From NCBI GenBank assembly GCA_964030785.1, contig OZ034968.1, positions 59,172,899 through 59,236,898 of the forward strand: a stretch of DNA of 64,000 nt, written 5' to 3'. The notes under the pieces are model-generated. The model was not told the DNA's origin and did not search any database. It saw only the letters and a program-made list of their open reading frames with translations. This DNA comes from Siderastrea siderea (Eukaryota; Cnidaria; Anthozoa; Scleractinia; Rhizangiidae). Numbering within the stretch: position 1 is the stretch's first letter; each line of letters begins with the position of its first letter. A program made the position numbers and the translations under genes. Below are positions 1-12,100 of this stretch, one piece after another.

Positions 1-6
1 AATCAG

Positions 7-143
7 GCCTCGTTCCCAGGCCTTTATGCGCTATCGAGAGACAGAGGAAAGCTTGGGGCCTAGCGCGTCCTAGGCGAATCATCCCGTCGAGCTCGACGGT
101 GTCGTCACTTTTGATTCCTCGCCGAGGACGATAGGAACGAGGC
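7..143. repeat. Short foldback (MITE-like) element, copy 1
   Basis: The ends are inverted: it begins with CCTCGTTCCCAGG and closes with an imperfect reverse complement (ATAGGAACGAGG). The same terminal motif bounds a second element near 7366-7439. I see no coding capacity. It abuts the larger foldback element that starts at 146. Confidence 0.5.
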
Positions 144-145
144 TG

Positions 146-2236
146 ATGTAAACACAGGCAGCCCAAGCTAAGGTTGGGAGCTGCGCATAAATTAGACTGT
201 TTTTTCCACGCTATGCATAATAATGACATCGGCAACATTTAAGAGTTTGTATGGAAATGATACACAACGTCTCAAATTGCCACAAATCAGAAAGATGTCG
301 AAATAAAAAAGATTTGTCTTATTTCATTGTTTTATTGGTCATTATTGGAGGGCTTCCTGGGCTGGTTTGAAGATTTTTGGGCGAGAAATTGAGGTTTATA
401 TTTTTCATCAGTTACTGAACGTTTAGAATTAATTAAAGGCAGGAAACAGTTTCACACTGCACCTCACTTGAGGTTCGATAAATTCCATCACAATAAACGA
501 ATCGCCCTACAACTTCAAAGGTGTATTCTTGGGTCTTGCGCATACCTCTGTTCTTTCTCATGGGTTCCAGATCCTATTTTAAGCCGTCGAAAATCCCTCT
601 TAAATACGAAACTCGCCTTTCCTGGTATGCGTTTTCATTTAAAGTGCACACATGAATCATTGCGAGCCGCGTTTCGACGACAAAATGTCCCTCAGCCGGG
701 GACAGGCTGAGTGAGATTGTCGACATTAGCAAACACGACACTGCGGAGTCCAGAGAGGTCGGTTTACAGAAATAGAGAAATATTAGAACGGCCGTGAAAT
801 TCACTCGCCTCACTTGACTTGGAAAACCATAATTTTGTTATAGGGACGAACGAAGAACTAGATGCAGAACTGCCTAGATGCAGAACTGCTCTGGCGCAAC
901 AATCGTTTGTGTTCCGCGGAGTTACTATCTGGAATTCTCTCCCAGAAGAGTTAAGAAACTGTGGTTCTATAGTTTTCTTCAAAAATCAGCTGAAATCCGA
1001 GCTCTTGAACAAGTGGCTAAACGACTAGTTTAAACTCCTTGGAAACGTTTAATGGTACTTTATATTGAATTGTAGTTATAGTAAGGTTTTATTGTATTTT
1101 TTTTATTTTAATTTTTTACCATGTAAATTATTAACTTTTTTCTATTTTTAAAATCTTGTAAATTGAGTATGAAGATCCCTCTGGGGAACTCAATAAACTT
1201 TATTCTATTCTATTCTTCTATTCTATCTTTTGCTGCACTCTAATCAATCCATTCGATGATTTTATGCCGAGTATTGGCGCAAGTGATCCTGCTCACTGCC
1301 CGCAAATCAACCTCATTATTTAATTCCCATATATAGGGTTGTCTGCCCTAAAAAAAAATATTGCTGTGACCGTGGAAAATACCCACCACAATTTCCATTC
1401 CTTTGAAAACCGGTGCAATTTTTTTCTAGGTGGAAACTGCTCCTCGTCTCTGCTCTAAATTTGGACAACGTTTTTTTTTTTGCGGTAAACAGGTAAATGT
1501 GACGGAACAAATCACTATGCTAATATATTGTCGCACGAAGACATTAAAGCGTGCTCGTGGCGTCAAGTGAGGCGACTAAATTTCACGGGCGTGCTGATAG
1601 TTTTCTATCAGGCCTTCAAACCGACCTCTCTGGACTCCGCAGTGTCGCCTTCTGCTTGTGGACAATCTCACTCAGCCTCTCCCCGGCTGAGGGACATTTT
1701 GTCGTCGAAACGCGGCTCGCAATGATTCATGTGTGCACTTCAAATGAAAACGCATACCAGGAAAGGCGAGTTTCGTATTTAAGAGGGATTTTCGACGGCT
1801 TAAAATAGGATCTGGAACCCATGAGAAAGAACAGAGGTATGTGCAAGACCCAAGAAGACACCTTTGAAGTTGTAGGGCGATTCGTTTATTGTGATGGAAT
1901 TTATCGAACCTCAAGTGAGGTGCCGTGTGAAACTGTTTCCTGCCTTTAATTAATTCTAAACGTTCAGTAACTGATGAAAAATATAAACCTCAATTTCTCG
2001 CCCAAAAAGCTTCAAACCAGCCCAGGAAGCCCTCCAATAATGACCAATAAAATAATGAAATAAGACAAACCTTTTTTATTTCGACTTCTTTCTGATTTGT
2101 GGCAATTTGAGACGTTTTGTATCATTTCCATACAAACTCTTAAATGTTGCCGATGTCATTATTATGCATAGCGTGGAAAAAACAGTCTAATTTATGCGCA
2201 GCTCTCAACCTTAGCTTGGGCTGCCTGTGATGTAAA
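146..2236. mobile_element. 2.1-kb foldback DNA transposon with 7-bp target duplication
   Basis: Two long inverted arms, about 153-819 and 1562-2229, are nearly identical reverse complements with scattered mismatches. The outer ends read CACAGGCAGCCC and GGGCTGCCTGTG. The 7-bp sequence ATGTAAA lies directly outside both ends (146-152 and 2230-2236), which fits a target-site duplication. The arms are non-coding; their apparent open frames are mirror images of each other. The spacer (about 820-1561) contains a LINE 3' fragment. No transposase is visible, so this is a non-autonomous element of unassigned superfamily. Confidence 0.75.
819..1232 (+). pseudogene. LINE (non-LTR retrotransposon) 3' fragment
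   Basis: An open frame at 819-1028 ends in a stretch typical of the C-terminus of LINE ORF2 proteins: FRGVTIWNSLPEEL followed by FFKNQLKSELL. Downstream is a 3' UTR ending AACTCAATAAACTTTATTC and then a (TATTC)n-like tail at about 1198-1230, which is the usual end of a CR1/Rex-type LINE copy. It is severely 5'-truncated: reverse transcriptase and endonuclease motifs are absent. It lies between the arms of the foldback element and is either a nested insertion or captured cargo. Confidence 0.65.
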
Positions 2237-3011
2237 TTATAAATAAAATATCATCGCACCAAAACAATATGAAGACACAACACGAGTAAGACAAAAAAGC
2301 TTTTTTCACCATGTTCCGTCCATAAAAGCCTCATCCAGGGGAAACGGTTCATCAGCTTTACTTTTTAGGTTACACAAATTTACCCACTAGGGAAATAGGT
2401 GACGATATCCTCTCTTTCGGCCACATTGATCATAAGGTTGAATCGTGGACGCATCGGTGAGTCACATTCCCGTGTAAGCTTGTCGTTGTTGTTGTTGTTA
2501 CGACGATAACGAGAAGATCCGTTAAACAAAAGAATTAATTAGTAAATCAAATACTCTGCACGTGCGCCATACATGTTGGTACATTTCTCTGCCGTCCTCT
2601 TCAAAACAGTGAGGTGAAATGATCAGATTTAAGGGGTTTTTTTGGAGAACTTGAACACGAGACGGTGAATTTTCCTTGACTTACATCTGAGCTTTAATAA
2701 TACGGTCCGTACGAATTCAGCTCCTGAATAGTCCGCCACATTCGAGCAATTGCACGAGTTGAAAAAAATCGCGAAGAAGTTTAAGTTTGAAAAAAGACGA
2801 TTTAAATGGCATTGATGCCGTGGTCTAAGGACCTGAATTAGAAGGGACGTAAGTTAAGAAAGAAAAAGAAAAAATTCTGTCTATGTTCACGTTCTCCTTA
2901 AAACTTTGAATTTGGTTTTTCTTGACGTCGTTGGTTTGAACACGACCGCAAAGAAATGTACCAAAATGCAAAACGCACGTGCAGAGTAATTGTCTCCTAG
3001 TTAAATCTTAC
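2237..3011. other. Intron sequence, no gene seen
   Basis: This lies left of the last KNDC1-like exon in the window. I found no exon with acceptable splice signals, so the catalytic exons must be further left. The words GCACGTGC and CAAAATGCAAAACGCACGTGCAG (2563-2985) recur near 28320-28345 and mark a low-copy dispersed repeat. Confidence 0.5.
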
Positions 3012-3165
3012 CTCATCTTTAACAAATGCAAGCAGCTCCTTTATGAGGTTTGGATTTGTTTTGAAGTCAAACTGATAATATCCGTCAATCCACTCGGACA
3101 GGAGATCTAGCGCACGGTACCGGATCTGAAGCTGATGGTTGTACACTTGGCCTGACAAGTCCGTC
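3012..3165 (-). CDS. KNDC1: KNDC1-like exon: second half of RasGEF N-terminal (REM) domain
   Basis: The acceptor is ACCTCATCAG and the donor is GATGAG|GTAAG; entry is at phase 2 and exit at phase 0. It encodes residues such as IRYRALDLLSEW and NLIKELLAFVKDE, the helical end of a REM domain with the conserved tryptophan. It is the last exon of the gene visible in the window. Confidence 0.85.
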
Positions 3166-6100
3166 CTGATGAGGTAAATACAAGGGTAACTATATGATAA
3201 GTGCGTCGTTACTCCGCTTATCAAACATTCATTTATCGCATTTGACATTACTGAGCCTTGCAGTACCGCAGACCTGTATCACATTTGAACTTAGAGTGGA
3301 CACTCACTCAGGCTATCACGTAAGAGAAACATAAATTGTTCGAGAAAACGGGAGTGAGAGATGGGCAACAGTAAATAAGTGTGCTAATCGAGATAGCAGA
3401 GGATTTGAGATAACCGGGGTTCGAAATAGCGGGGGATTTGAGATAACGGGGGTGTGAGATAGCGGGGGATTTGAGATAACCGGGGTTTAAGATAGCGGGG
3501 GATTTGAGATAACCGGGGTTTGGCATAGCTGGGATTGGAGATAACCGGGATTCGAGATGGCGGGGGATTCAAGATAACCAGGGTTCGAGATAGCCGGGGA
3601 TTCCAGATGGCGGGGGATTTGAGATATCGTAAACTGCCGCTTATAAGCCCTGGGCTTATACAACTTGGTAAGGGGTTTTTGTATACAACTGAACCCCTTG
3701 CAAGCGTTCATCTAAAATGCCAAGCCGAGCTGGTACCTTACGATAAGTTCCAACTATGGTGATTTGTCTCGGAAATTGTTGACATTTTGGACACGCAGTT
3801 ATGAGATGGGTTTGCACACAGAAGGTTCGAGTGCAGAGCAGTCGCATCTAAGCCAAGTGTACGCCAGTACAAAAAAAAGCTTAACAAAACGCAGTCCTTA
3901 CCTTAGAGAAGCCGAGCACTTTTCCCTGATGAATGTAAACAGTTCTTGGGGAGTCGTAATGTAACGATACGTGTAGAGAAAATAGCGTACATAAGACTGA
4001 CTCATAGCGTGCCTGAGGAGAAATTAAAGGTCTTATATTAGCAGTTGATACATATCACCAGGCAGCAAAAAAAGAAAAACTACGCCGAGAAAACGAAAAA
4101 GTACCTTTAAGATGCTTACAAACTGTTCAGCGCCTTGTTTTTCAACGCATGTATCGTCAAGGCATTTAGTCAAAAGATCTTATCTGCAGACTGTTTACAA
4201 ACCGTCAAAGTTCATGACAAAAAAACAAAAACTGCAGAAAATTTCGCACTTCCTAAGCATCACGAAATGAAAAATTTCCAGGTGGAGGGCTAAAGTTCCT
4301 CCCAGCCCCTCCCCTTCCTTAAACCGCGAATTATTTTCATCGCTCAATTGAAAACCAATTTATCAAAACAAAGTAAGTTAAAAACTCAGTGTTATCCGAA
4401 AATGTTTTCAAATTGTCCGGTGTTTATTCGAAAAATCCGATCATGCATTTAAATAGCCGAGAACTTCCGAAGATTTCCGAAGAAGACTTATTCACCTGTC
4501 GAATAGGTACGAGAACAACCCGAGCTTCGTCCCTGACTGTAGCGATGGACCAAATAGAGACTCGTCAATGATATCGGTGCTTTCGTTTAACCTCTGGTTC
4601 CACATCGGAGAGAAGTTCAGGAAGCTATTATTTAGCTCTGGTTCAAGCGTCACACACGTTCTGTTGTAGCTGCAAAGAAAAAGAAGTTGCACTCCATTCA
4701 ATATTAGGAGATTTATTTTCCTCTTTCGTAAGTTTGTTACTGATTTCTATCTTTGTTTATAGTACAACGCTAAATTTTGGAGTGCTCCCATTGGTCGAAA
4801 TCGATCACGTGACGCTCAAAATTTAGCGTTGTACAATAAGAACAATAGAGTCCTTCTGTCTCAGGCCCTATGTGTGACAGGTTCCTCGGAAATTTGATGT
4901 TCAAACTTCATATAAGCCCTCGAACTACGTTCTCGGGGTAATATTTGCTGTGAACATCAAATTTCCTCGGGTAACCTATCACACGATAGTGCCTTCCACA
5001 GAAAAACTCTACTGTTTAAACAGTGGCTGCATGGTTAAGAGTTCTGTATAAAGAAATGCTGTTAATCGAATATAATCTAAGGCGGCGGTTTTTTGCTTTT
5101 TCAAGTAAGTTTCTTCATGGACCATAAATGGCCTTTCTACGATTGATGGTTTCTTCAAGTTTTTACGTGCTACGTGGCTACACCAGGGTGAGTGAGTGAG
5201 TAAGTTTAGGAACGTTTCTCTATCATTTTAAACGCTAAGCAATCCAAAACGTGTTCTCTAACAGTTTTAATTTTCCAGCAGTACGAGTTTTGCACGGTAC
5301 TGTACAAGAATGCCCGAACTTGAAGCTCCTGAGGTGTAAGGTTTTTAAATACAATGAAATCGCGTACGTAGACGTTTTGTTTTCAGGTACCTACTGCTAT
5401 GAAAATCACTTCATTACCTCACGAGAAATGCGTAAAGCAGGGACGTATCAATTCCAAAGCGTTCAGCGTATACATTCTGGAAAAAAAACATAACCAAAAA
5501 CCTCCTTTAGTAAATACTGCTCACGCTGAAATCTAAAAGGCTACACAAAGAAATAATGCTATTTTCGGCAACTCCTAGCTACCTGATAGCTCAACAAATT
5601 GCGAAAAGAAACTCTAGGAAGTGTTTGCTTGTTTTTTACTTACCCTAAGTTGCCGCTGAACATTTTTTAAGTAGATAATCTTCTTGTCGCTCTCTTCAAT
5701 TTCGTTCACTAATTTAGATGCCAGATCTTTCACATCTGCAAGAGAAAAAGATACTAAACTTAGAAATCCCTATCCTTGTCAAGCTACATGGTGTGTGTCT
5801 AACCTATACTATTAACTAAATGTATTAAAGCAAGCGTAAATAGTTATAACCAGGTTTATATATTATAACCTAATCTTTTTTAGACTGCGAGCAGTCTCTT
5901 TCTTGTCCTAACTGGCAAGTGAGGCGCGCGAGCGGCGAGCGGCGAGCGCATAATTTATTCATTTCCACTCGCACGTAGGATCTGAGGAAAATAGGACGAC
6001 TGCTCGGAGTCTACATGTTTTTCTTTTATCTCACAAAGCACTTTCAATCGGAGAAAACAATCTCTTTGAAAGCCCGCCTGTAGTAGTCGACTGAGCCGAC

Positions 6101-9100
6101 AGTTTCTTCAGAGTCGTTACTAGGCAACGCGTAGTAGATTAAACGTAATCATCAACGCACCTTTCTTGTTCTCGACATCCGCCATCTTGTTGTAGGAGTT
6201 CATGCTCTTTTTCTTCGCCCTTCGCTCCAACATCAGTTGTTGAGAGATTTCCTAAGAAAACAAAAAACATAGGCATTGTATTGATGCAGAAAACGACGTG
6301 AAAACTTCGTATTGGTGCAAAACCACTGCCTGAGTGTTTTTTCTATTGACTATTATTAATGACGTAATCACTGAAACAAATAAAAGACAACAAGAAGCAA
6401 GAATGCCCCCCCCCCCAAAAAAAAAAACCACAGAAAATGACCAGATAGGTTAAGTCACAGAGACACTGAAAATTTTTCACAGGTTGTTTTTGAGGGAGAT
6501 AGAAACTTTTCCCCCCACGTTTCTATGGAATAAACGGAAAAGATCAAAGAAACGCTGGAAAACAGCTACGAAAACACTCGTCATTGGCCACTCGTATTTT
6601 TTTTCTGATCACTATAGAAGCACCTGTACCGTATGCCAAACGCAGAAAAAGTCGTGTGCGTCAAATCACGATGACTTTTGGTTTTGCTTCTGGCTGGCCA
6701 ACAAGACAACATCCTAGCTCAGTTTGGCTAGAAGAAAGTACGCCATTTTCAAGAGGCAACTGTCAATTCAAGTTAGACTAACAGTACAGCGAATGCAGTG
6801 ATACGATGACTTTTTAAAGTCACTGAACCGCACTTTATATGTAAATAAAATCCTACCATAATTTTGGTTCCCAGTTTGTCTGACAGATCTTCTACGCCCG
6901 ATGCCAGTTTGATTCCCTAAGTGATGGAAACGAAAGAAAATAGAAAACAAATTTGTAAGTCATATGGTCGTAACTACTGAAAAGAAGTGGAGTCTTTTCT
7001 TTATGAATAAGGCATGTTAGCAATGTATAATTACGTCTAGACTTTGGACAAAACTACAGTTGAGACAAATAAAAAATACAGTCAAATAAATAAACCACTC
7101 TCTTGACAGAATGCTAATATTTTCTTTACATTCTTGTTTAGAGGTTCACAGCAATTTCGTATGACATTTTTCAGAGCAGAGCAACATTGATTAGGACTTG
7201 TAGGAGTAGGAAGACTGGTAATCGAAGACTGACTCAACAGTTTTGTCCAGGGGTGTAGTTAATAACTTGTCTTTCCATAAGCAGAGGATGATGGAGCAAG
7301 GTAATCAAGGAGAGCGAAAAAAGAAACGGACAGAACATTTGGTCTGCGAGCGATTTCTAGCCCAGCCTCGTTCCCAGGATTTATCTTCGTCTCGGCCCCT
7401 GAGAGAGAGGTCGGGAATAAGAGAACCCTGGGAACGAAGTTGTTTCTAGCCTTGCACCGTCATTCAACATTGACATAAGAAGCACGGATTCCACATTCGT
7501 CATCAGGAGTGAAATTGGATCGCTATTTTTAGCTTATCTGGTTATGTGTCTAGGAGATCATTGGAGCCGTATGTAGATGATGCGTCCATGCGTTCAGGAG
7601 ATACATCCACCCGTGGCCCTGATTCACAGTCCGACATTGCGCGCAACAAAGGTGCAACTTGCATTCCTACCACTCCATCGACGAAGTCTGGAACTGATAC
7701 GCACAGAAATTTCTCGTGTGTACGCACGGTGAAATTTAAAAGTTGCGCGCAATGTTACGTGCATTGTTACACAGTGTTTCCAGGCCAGACGTACAATGCG
7801 CGCTCAGTCCTGCCTTTTAATCAGGTTTACTGGTAGAGCGAAAGAAACACGAGAACGCGCACGAAAGTCGGCTGCCGCGTGCAACCGCCACGCGCTTTAC
7901 TACTCGCCACACGCACGTCACCTTTCCAAGCGGCAGACAGGCGACTTTTGCACGCGTTCGCATATTACCCCCTCGCCATACTAAACCTGAGTGGAAGGCA
8001 TGACTTCTCGCAGTCTAGGCCAGAAGCTGGAGGAGGAACACATAATTTTTGTCACATGCCTACCTTATCCTACCCGGGGTAACAGAGGTTATTTATTTAT
8101 TTATTTATTTATTTTTCTGTGAGAGGAGAGAGCTCTAAGGCAGATGGTAGCTGCGGTTGATTTCCGTTCATTCGCTTTTACACAAAGGACTTCTCCATCC
8201 AGGGTTAGCTTATACCGAAGATCTTTGCAAGACTCCAAGCCAGACGCACTAAACATTGCTTATCACAGCTCAATTTCCCAGTTGATTAAGAACGATGCGA
8301 TATGCAGTATGGCATGAGCGTGTAACAAAGTTAACAAATTGCGTTCTCGACCGGAGGGGAAACGAACTCAGAACATTCTGCACGCCCGTTCGGGATTCAG
8401 ATTTTCATCTCTGTCCACGCCCGTGACATGCCGAACATCGCATCTTTCTTATTTCATGTCCGGGCTTAAAATTTACAATCTTTCTGGCTTTATCATTTAA
8501 TTAGTTCTTACCATAACTTTATGATAGTCCTCGAAAATCGGTGTTAATAGTTCCTGGATATCCGCTTGCATTTCAGGGGCAATAACTTTGATGGGCAGAA
8601 ACTCGGTGGCTTCTCCCAGCGGTGACACGAGAATGTCCCTCGCCCCAGTCCCGCTCCTCTCGCTGCTGCTTCGTGAGATTGAGTTAAAGTACAGAGGTTC
8701 TAAACTGAGGTAGGACTCCTCACGTGACAGGTTAATAGACTCGGGAGGAATGATGTCGCTGAGTGTACTCTCAGAGAACTGTAATATTGGCCTGCCGAGA
8801 AAAGGGAGACAAACTGTTAGAAACTACACTAATGAATTTTTCTTTTGACGTGGGTTTTAGTTCATTTTTGCGAATCAGTTAAGATTTGTGAAAATTGAAA
8901 GCTAAAGTAGGCTCGATTTCCGCCGCTCTCTCGAGTCCGGTCTTTGTTCCTCCCCGAGAAGAGGAGGGGAAGGAGCGCGGGCTCATTTCCCGAACAGCGA
9001 CTGGTATATCGAGCCTAAAAATAAAATGAAGGTTTTATTATTCACTTGCTTGCCATACTAGAATGGAGGGTTTAAACGCTCCCTACAGGAGCCGATAAAG

Positions 9101-12100
9101 ACTTGCTCTTTGTTAGTTATTAGGTCGGCGTACATATTCTCACAATCTAAATGCTTCACGATGACCCGATGCTTTATAAAGAACCGATCCTTATGGGAGT
9201 TCGTAACATAGAAAATGAGACTGATTCCGTACGAGAGATTCAAAATACAGAATCGATTTTAACAGCATTTCACGAAGATTAGTTTTCTTACCATAATTCT
9301 CACTCGGTGAGATTCAATTTCATTTCGCACCGTTTTTGAAACCTGTACAAGATGGCGGAAAATCCGTGACCTGGTTTGTTATTCCCGAGTAAACACTTAT
9401 ATTGGTTTATTGGGATACTCAAATCTGATCAATGGCCATTCACTGGCAGACACGATCGCGCATGCTCATTGAAAGTAACTTTTCCCTTGCCTTTTTTTAT
9501 AAATGTCACCCAAATATCATTGCTTTCCTATTGCAATTTGACCCCCGGGGGGGGGGGGGGGATACTCCCTATAATGGCCTATACGAGGAGGCTTCGCCTG
9601 AAAGGGGCTTCAGGTATTTAAAAGGGTAGGGATTTCAAGAGCTGAAGCATATGAAAAGGTAGGGAAATCTGTCATTTAGGTACCTAGAAGGGCCTTTAAT
9701 TTTCGAGTAGATAATAATATTTCTTTTGGGTTAACATCTCTACTGGTAATACTGTTCTCCCCTAATATCGTTCTGCCATTAACTGCATTCCAAGGGTTTA
9801 GAAAAGGGATGCAGTGTTCTTAAGTAGGTATGTGAAAGGGGTACCATTTTTTAATGAAAGGTATACGAAAGGGGTACCTTTTCTGTCAAAAATGGTATAT
9901 AAAAGGGTAAGGGGCTGAACCTCGGGCCGGAGCCTCCCCGTATAAAACTGTGTTGAGCGGCACCCCGGGAATTTGACAGCTGGTCCGCGTTTCCTATGAG
10001 CGTTAACCAAAACAGCTCTGCGTCTTGTTGGCGATCGGCTTGCAGAAAACAGCCTAATTATTTTAATTTAGCGTGTTATGATGTCACATACCTTCTGGTC
10101 TGCTGTTCTCCCGTAACAGCCTCGTACATCTCGTGAAGTAGGTCTTCGTCCCAGTACAGGTCACTGTATTGATCAGTAATCGCCTCTTTGAAATTTTCCT
10201 CGCTCATCCCAGCCAAGGATAACACATACTCAGCTGAAAAATACAACGAACGAGCGAAAATGAGTTAAAGTATAAGGATTACATAGATTTTCTAAACATA
10301 CCATAAATACTAATATTCGTTTGTTAGTCTCTTCGTTGGAAGAGTCGTCCTTCGCGACCTAATAATCGCCTGCAAATTCCTTGCACTTGCTTATCGCTCG
10401 TCACTCGAAAACGAAGGTCGACTCGTTTCAAGTCTACGTTTTACACGACTCCCCTATAATCTACCTTCAGGCAGGATATTCTAAGAGGGTTGTTCTTAAA
10501 CTCCTTACTAGTTTTTCGCTTTGTCTAAACTGCGAAAAACGCTAACTATTTAAAACGCGAAAATTCCCTACAATAGGATATGTTTCACCTTGTTATAATA
10601 CACGGGGTTCTGTTGCGTCGTATACATACCCAAAGCATTGCAATCAATGGTTGTTGCCATTTGGTATCCTGACTGTGCGTGAGAATATAGGAATTGAAGA
10701 GTACTTTTCCAATAAACCAAAACAATTTAAAACACCAGCCTTGCGTACAACGGCCTTTGGTGTTAATTTCATTCGCTGAATCTTACGATGAACCGGGACG
10801 AAGAACGCATGAAAGCCAAACTAGTTATGAACTTGAGAAGCAATTTACAGAAGCCTAAGGCTTCTTAACCAGCCAAGAAGAAGCCAGGAAGAGAGAAACT
10901 TAATTTTGCAAAACAATATACAATATCCTCGGGACTTTTGCAATGATTCTGACTTGAAATAACAAGTGGTACATAATTTACGTCAAACGCTGAGTTCTCC
11001 ATTGTGCTAGTAAAAGCGTCTATCATTGAAGTATTCCCTTGGGATAACGCTTCCAACAAAACTAAATCCAAATTGAATTTTCTTTCTCTTCTCATGGTTT
11101 TAGCTCGTAAAACTAGCCCCAAAAACCATGATTTTATGAAGCGATACACTGAATTTATTATACTGGGTAGCAAATGTTCTTTCCAGATAGTACCTTGACA
11201 GAATAAACCACCGCATGTAATGCTAAGAACTAATAAAACAATATGGGCATTTTTCATTCTACCTTCAAAGACGTTTTCAAATCTTCAAGTTAAATCCTTG
11301 CCCATTATTTTGGCAGTTTACTGTCGGTCGTCACACAAGACGTTGTGCGGGCGAGGCGAACTCTCTACTCCGCAGTTTCTTCGATGAACGATTTCGAAAA
11401 AAACTGTCTACGTGCACGCAAACAAATTAAACGTCTTTTCATTGAATCACTGGAAGGCCAATTGGTGTTAATTGGCTGTTTTATTGTAAACGCTCGTTGA
11501 GAAGGGTCTAATTAAAAATCACATCATACACATTTTCTGGTGCTTAAGTGCTCAAAGCGGGGGATAAGTAAGGGTTAGACAATGAACGCGAATGTTCTAT
11601 GGGATATAGTGTCCCGAGCATACTAATATAGAGCATACTAATGAGGCTTCCAAACAAAGGAAAACAATGCCTCATTAGTATGCTCTATAGAGAACCACTA
11701 ATGAATGCAGAAATTCTCTGTAATTTTACCCCGCAATTTCCCTGTGCTTCAAAACCCCCGCCACTTTACATAATTTAAGACAGTTTATGGAATATAGAGC
11801 ATCGAAATGCTGGACACTGCTGATTGGCTGAGTGGGTGTGACCATGTTCTAAATAAAATAAGGCAATCTAATTAACCAACTCTAAGAAGCTTCTGAGGAC
11901 GTTAATTAATTAAGGTACGTGCGTAAACTATGTAATCGGGATACAAAAATAGACTCTTAAACAATTGTTGGCTAAATAAGAATTGCATCTTATGATAATA
12001 GTTAATGATAATGACTCTTCTTTAGAAGTTTATGACGTAAACAAAACATGATACAAAGGTTTGACGCGATCAAAATAACACCAAAGACACTAGTTTTTTT

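Noticed and set aside
3330..3630. CRISPR-like array suggested by regular short repeats
   Set aside because: The units are directly adjacent without unique spacers, and the genome is eukaryotic; it is a minisatellite.
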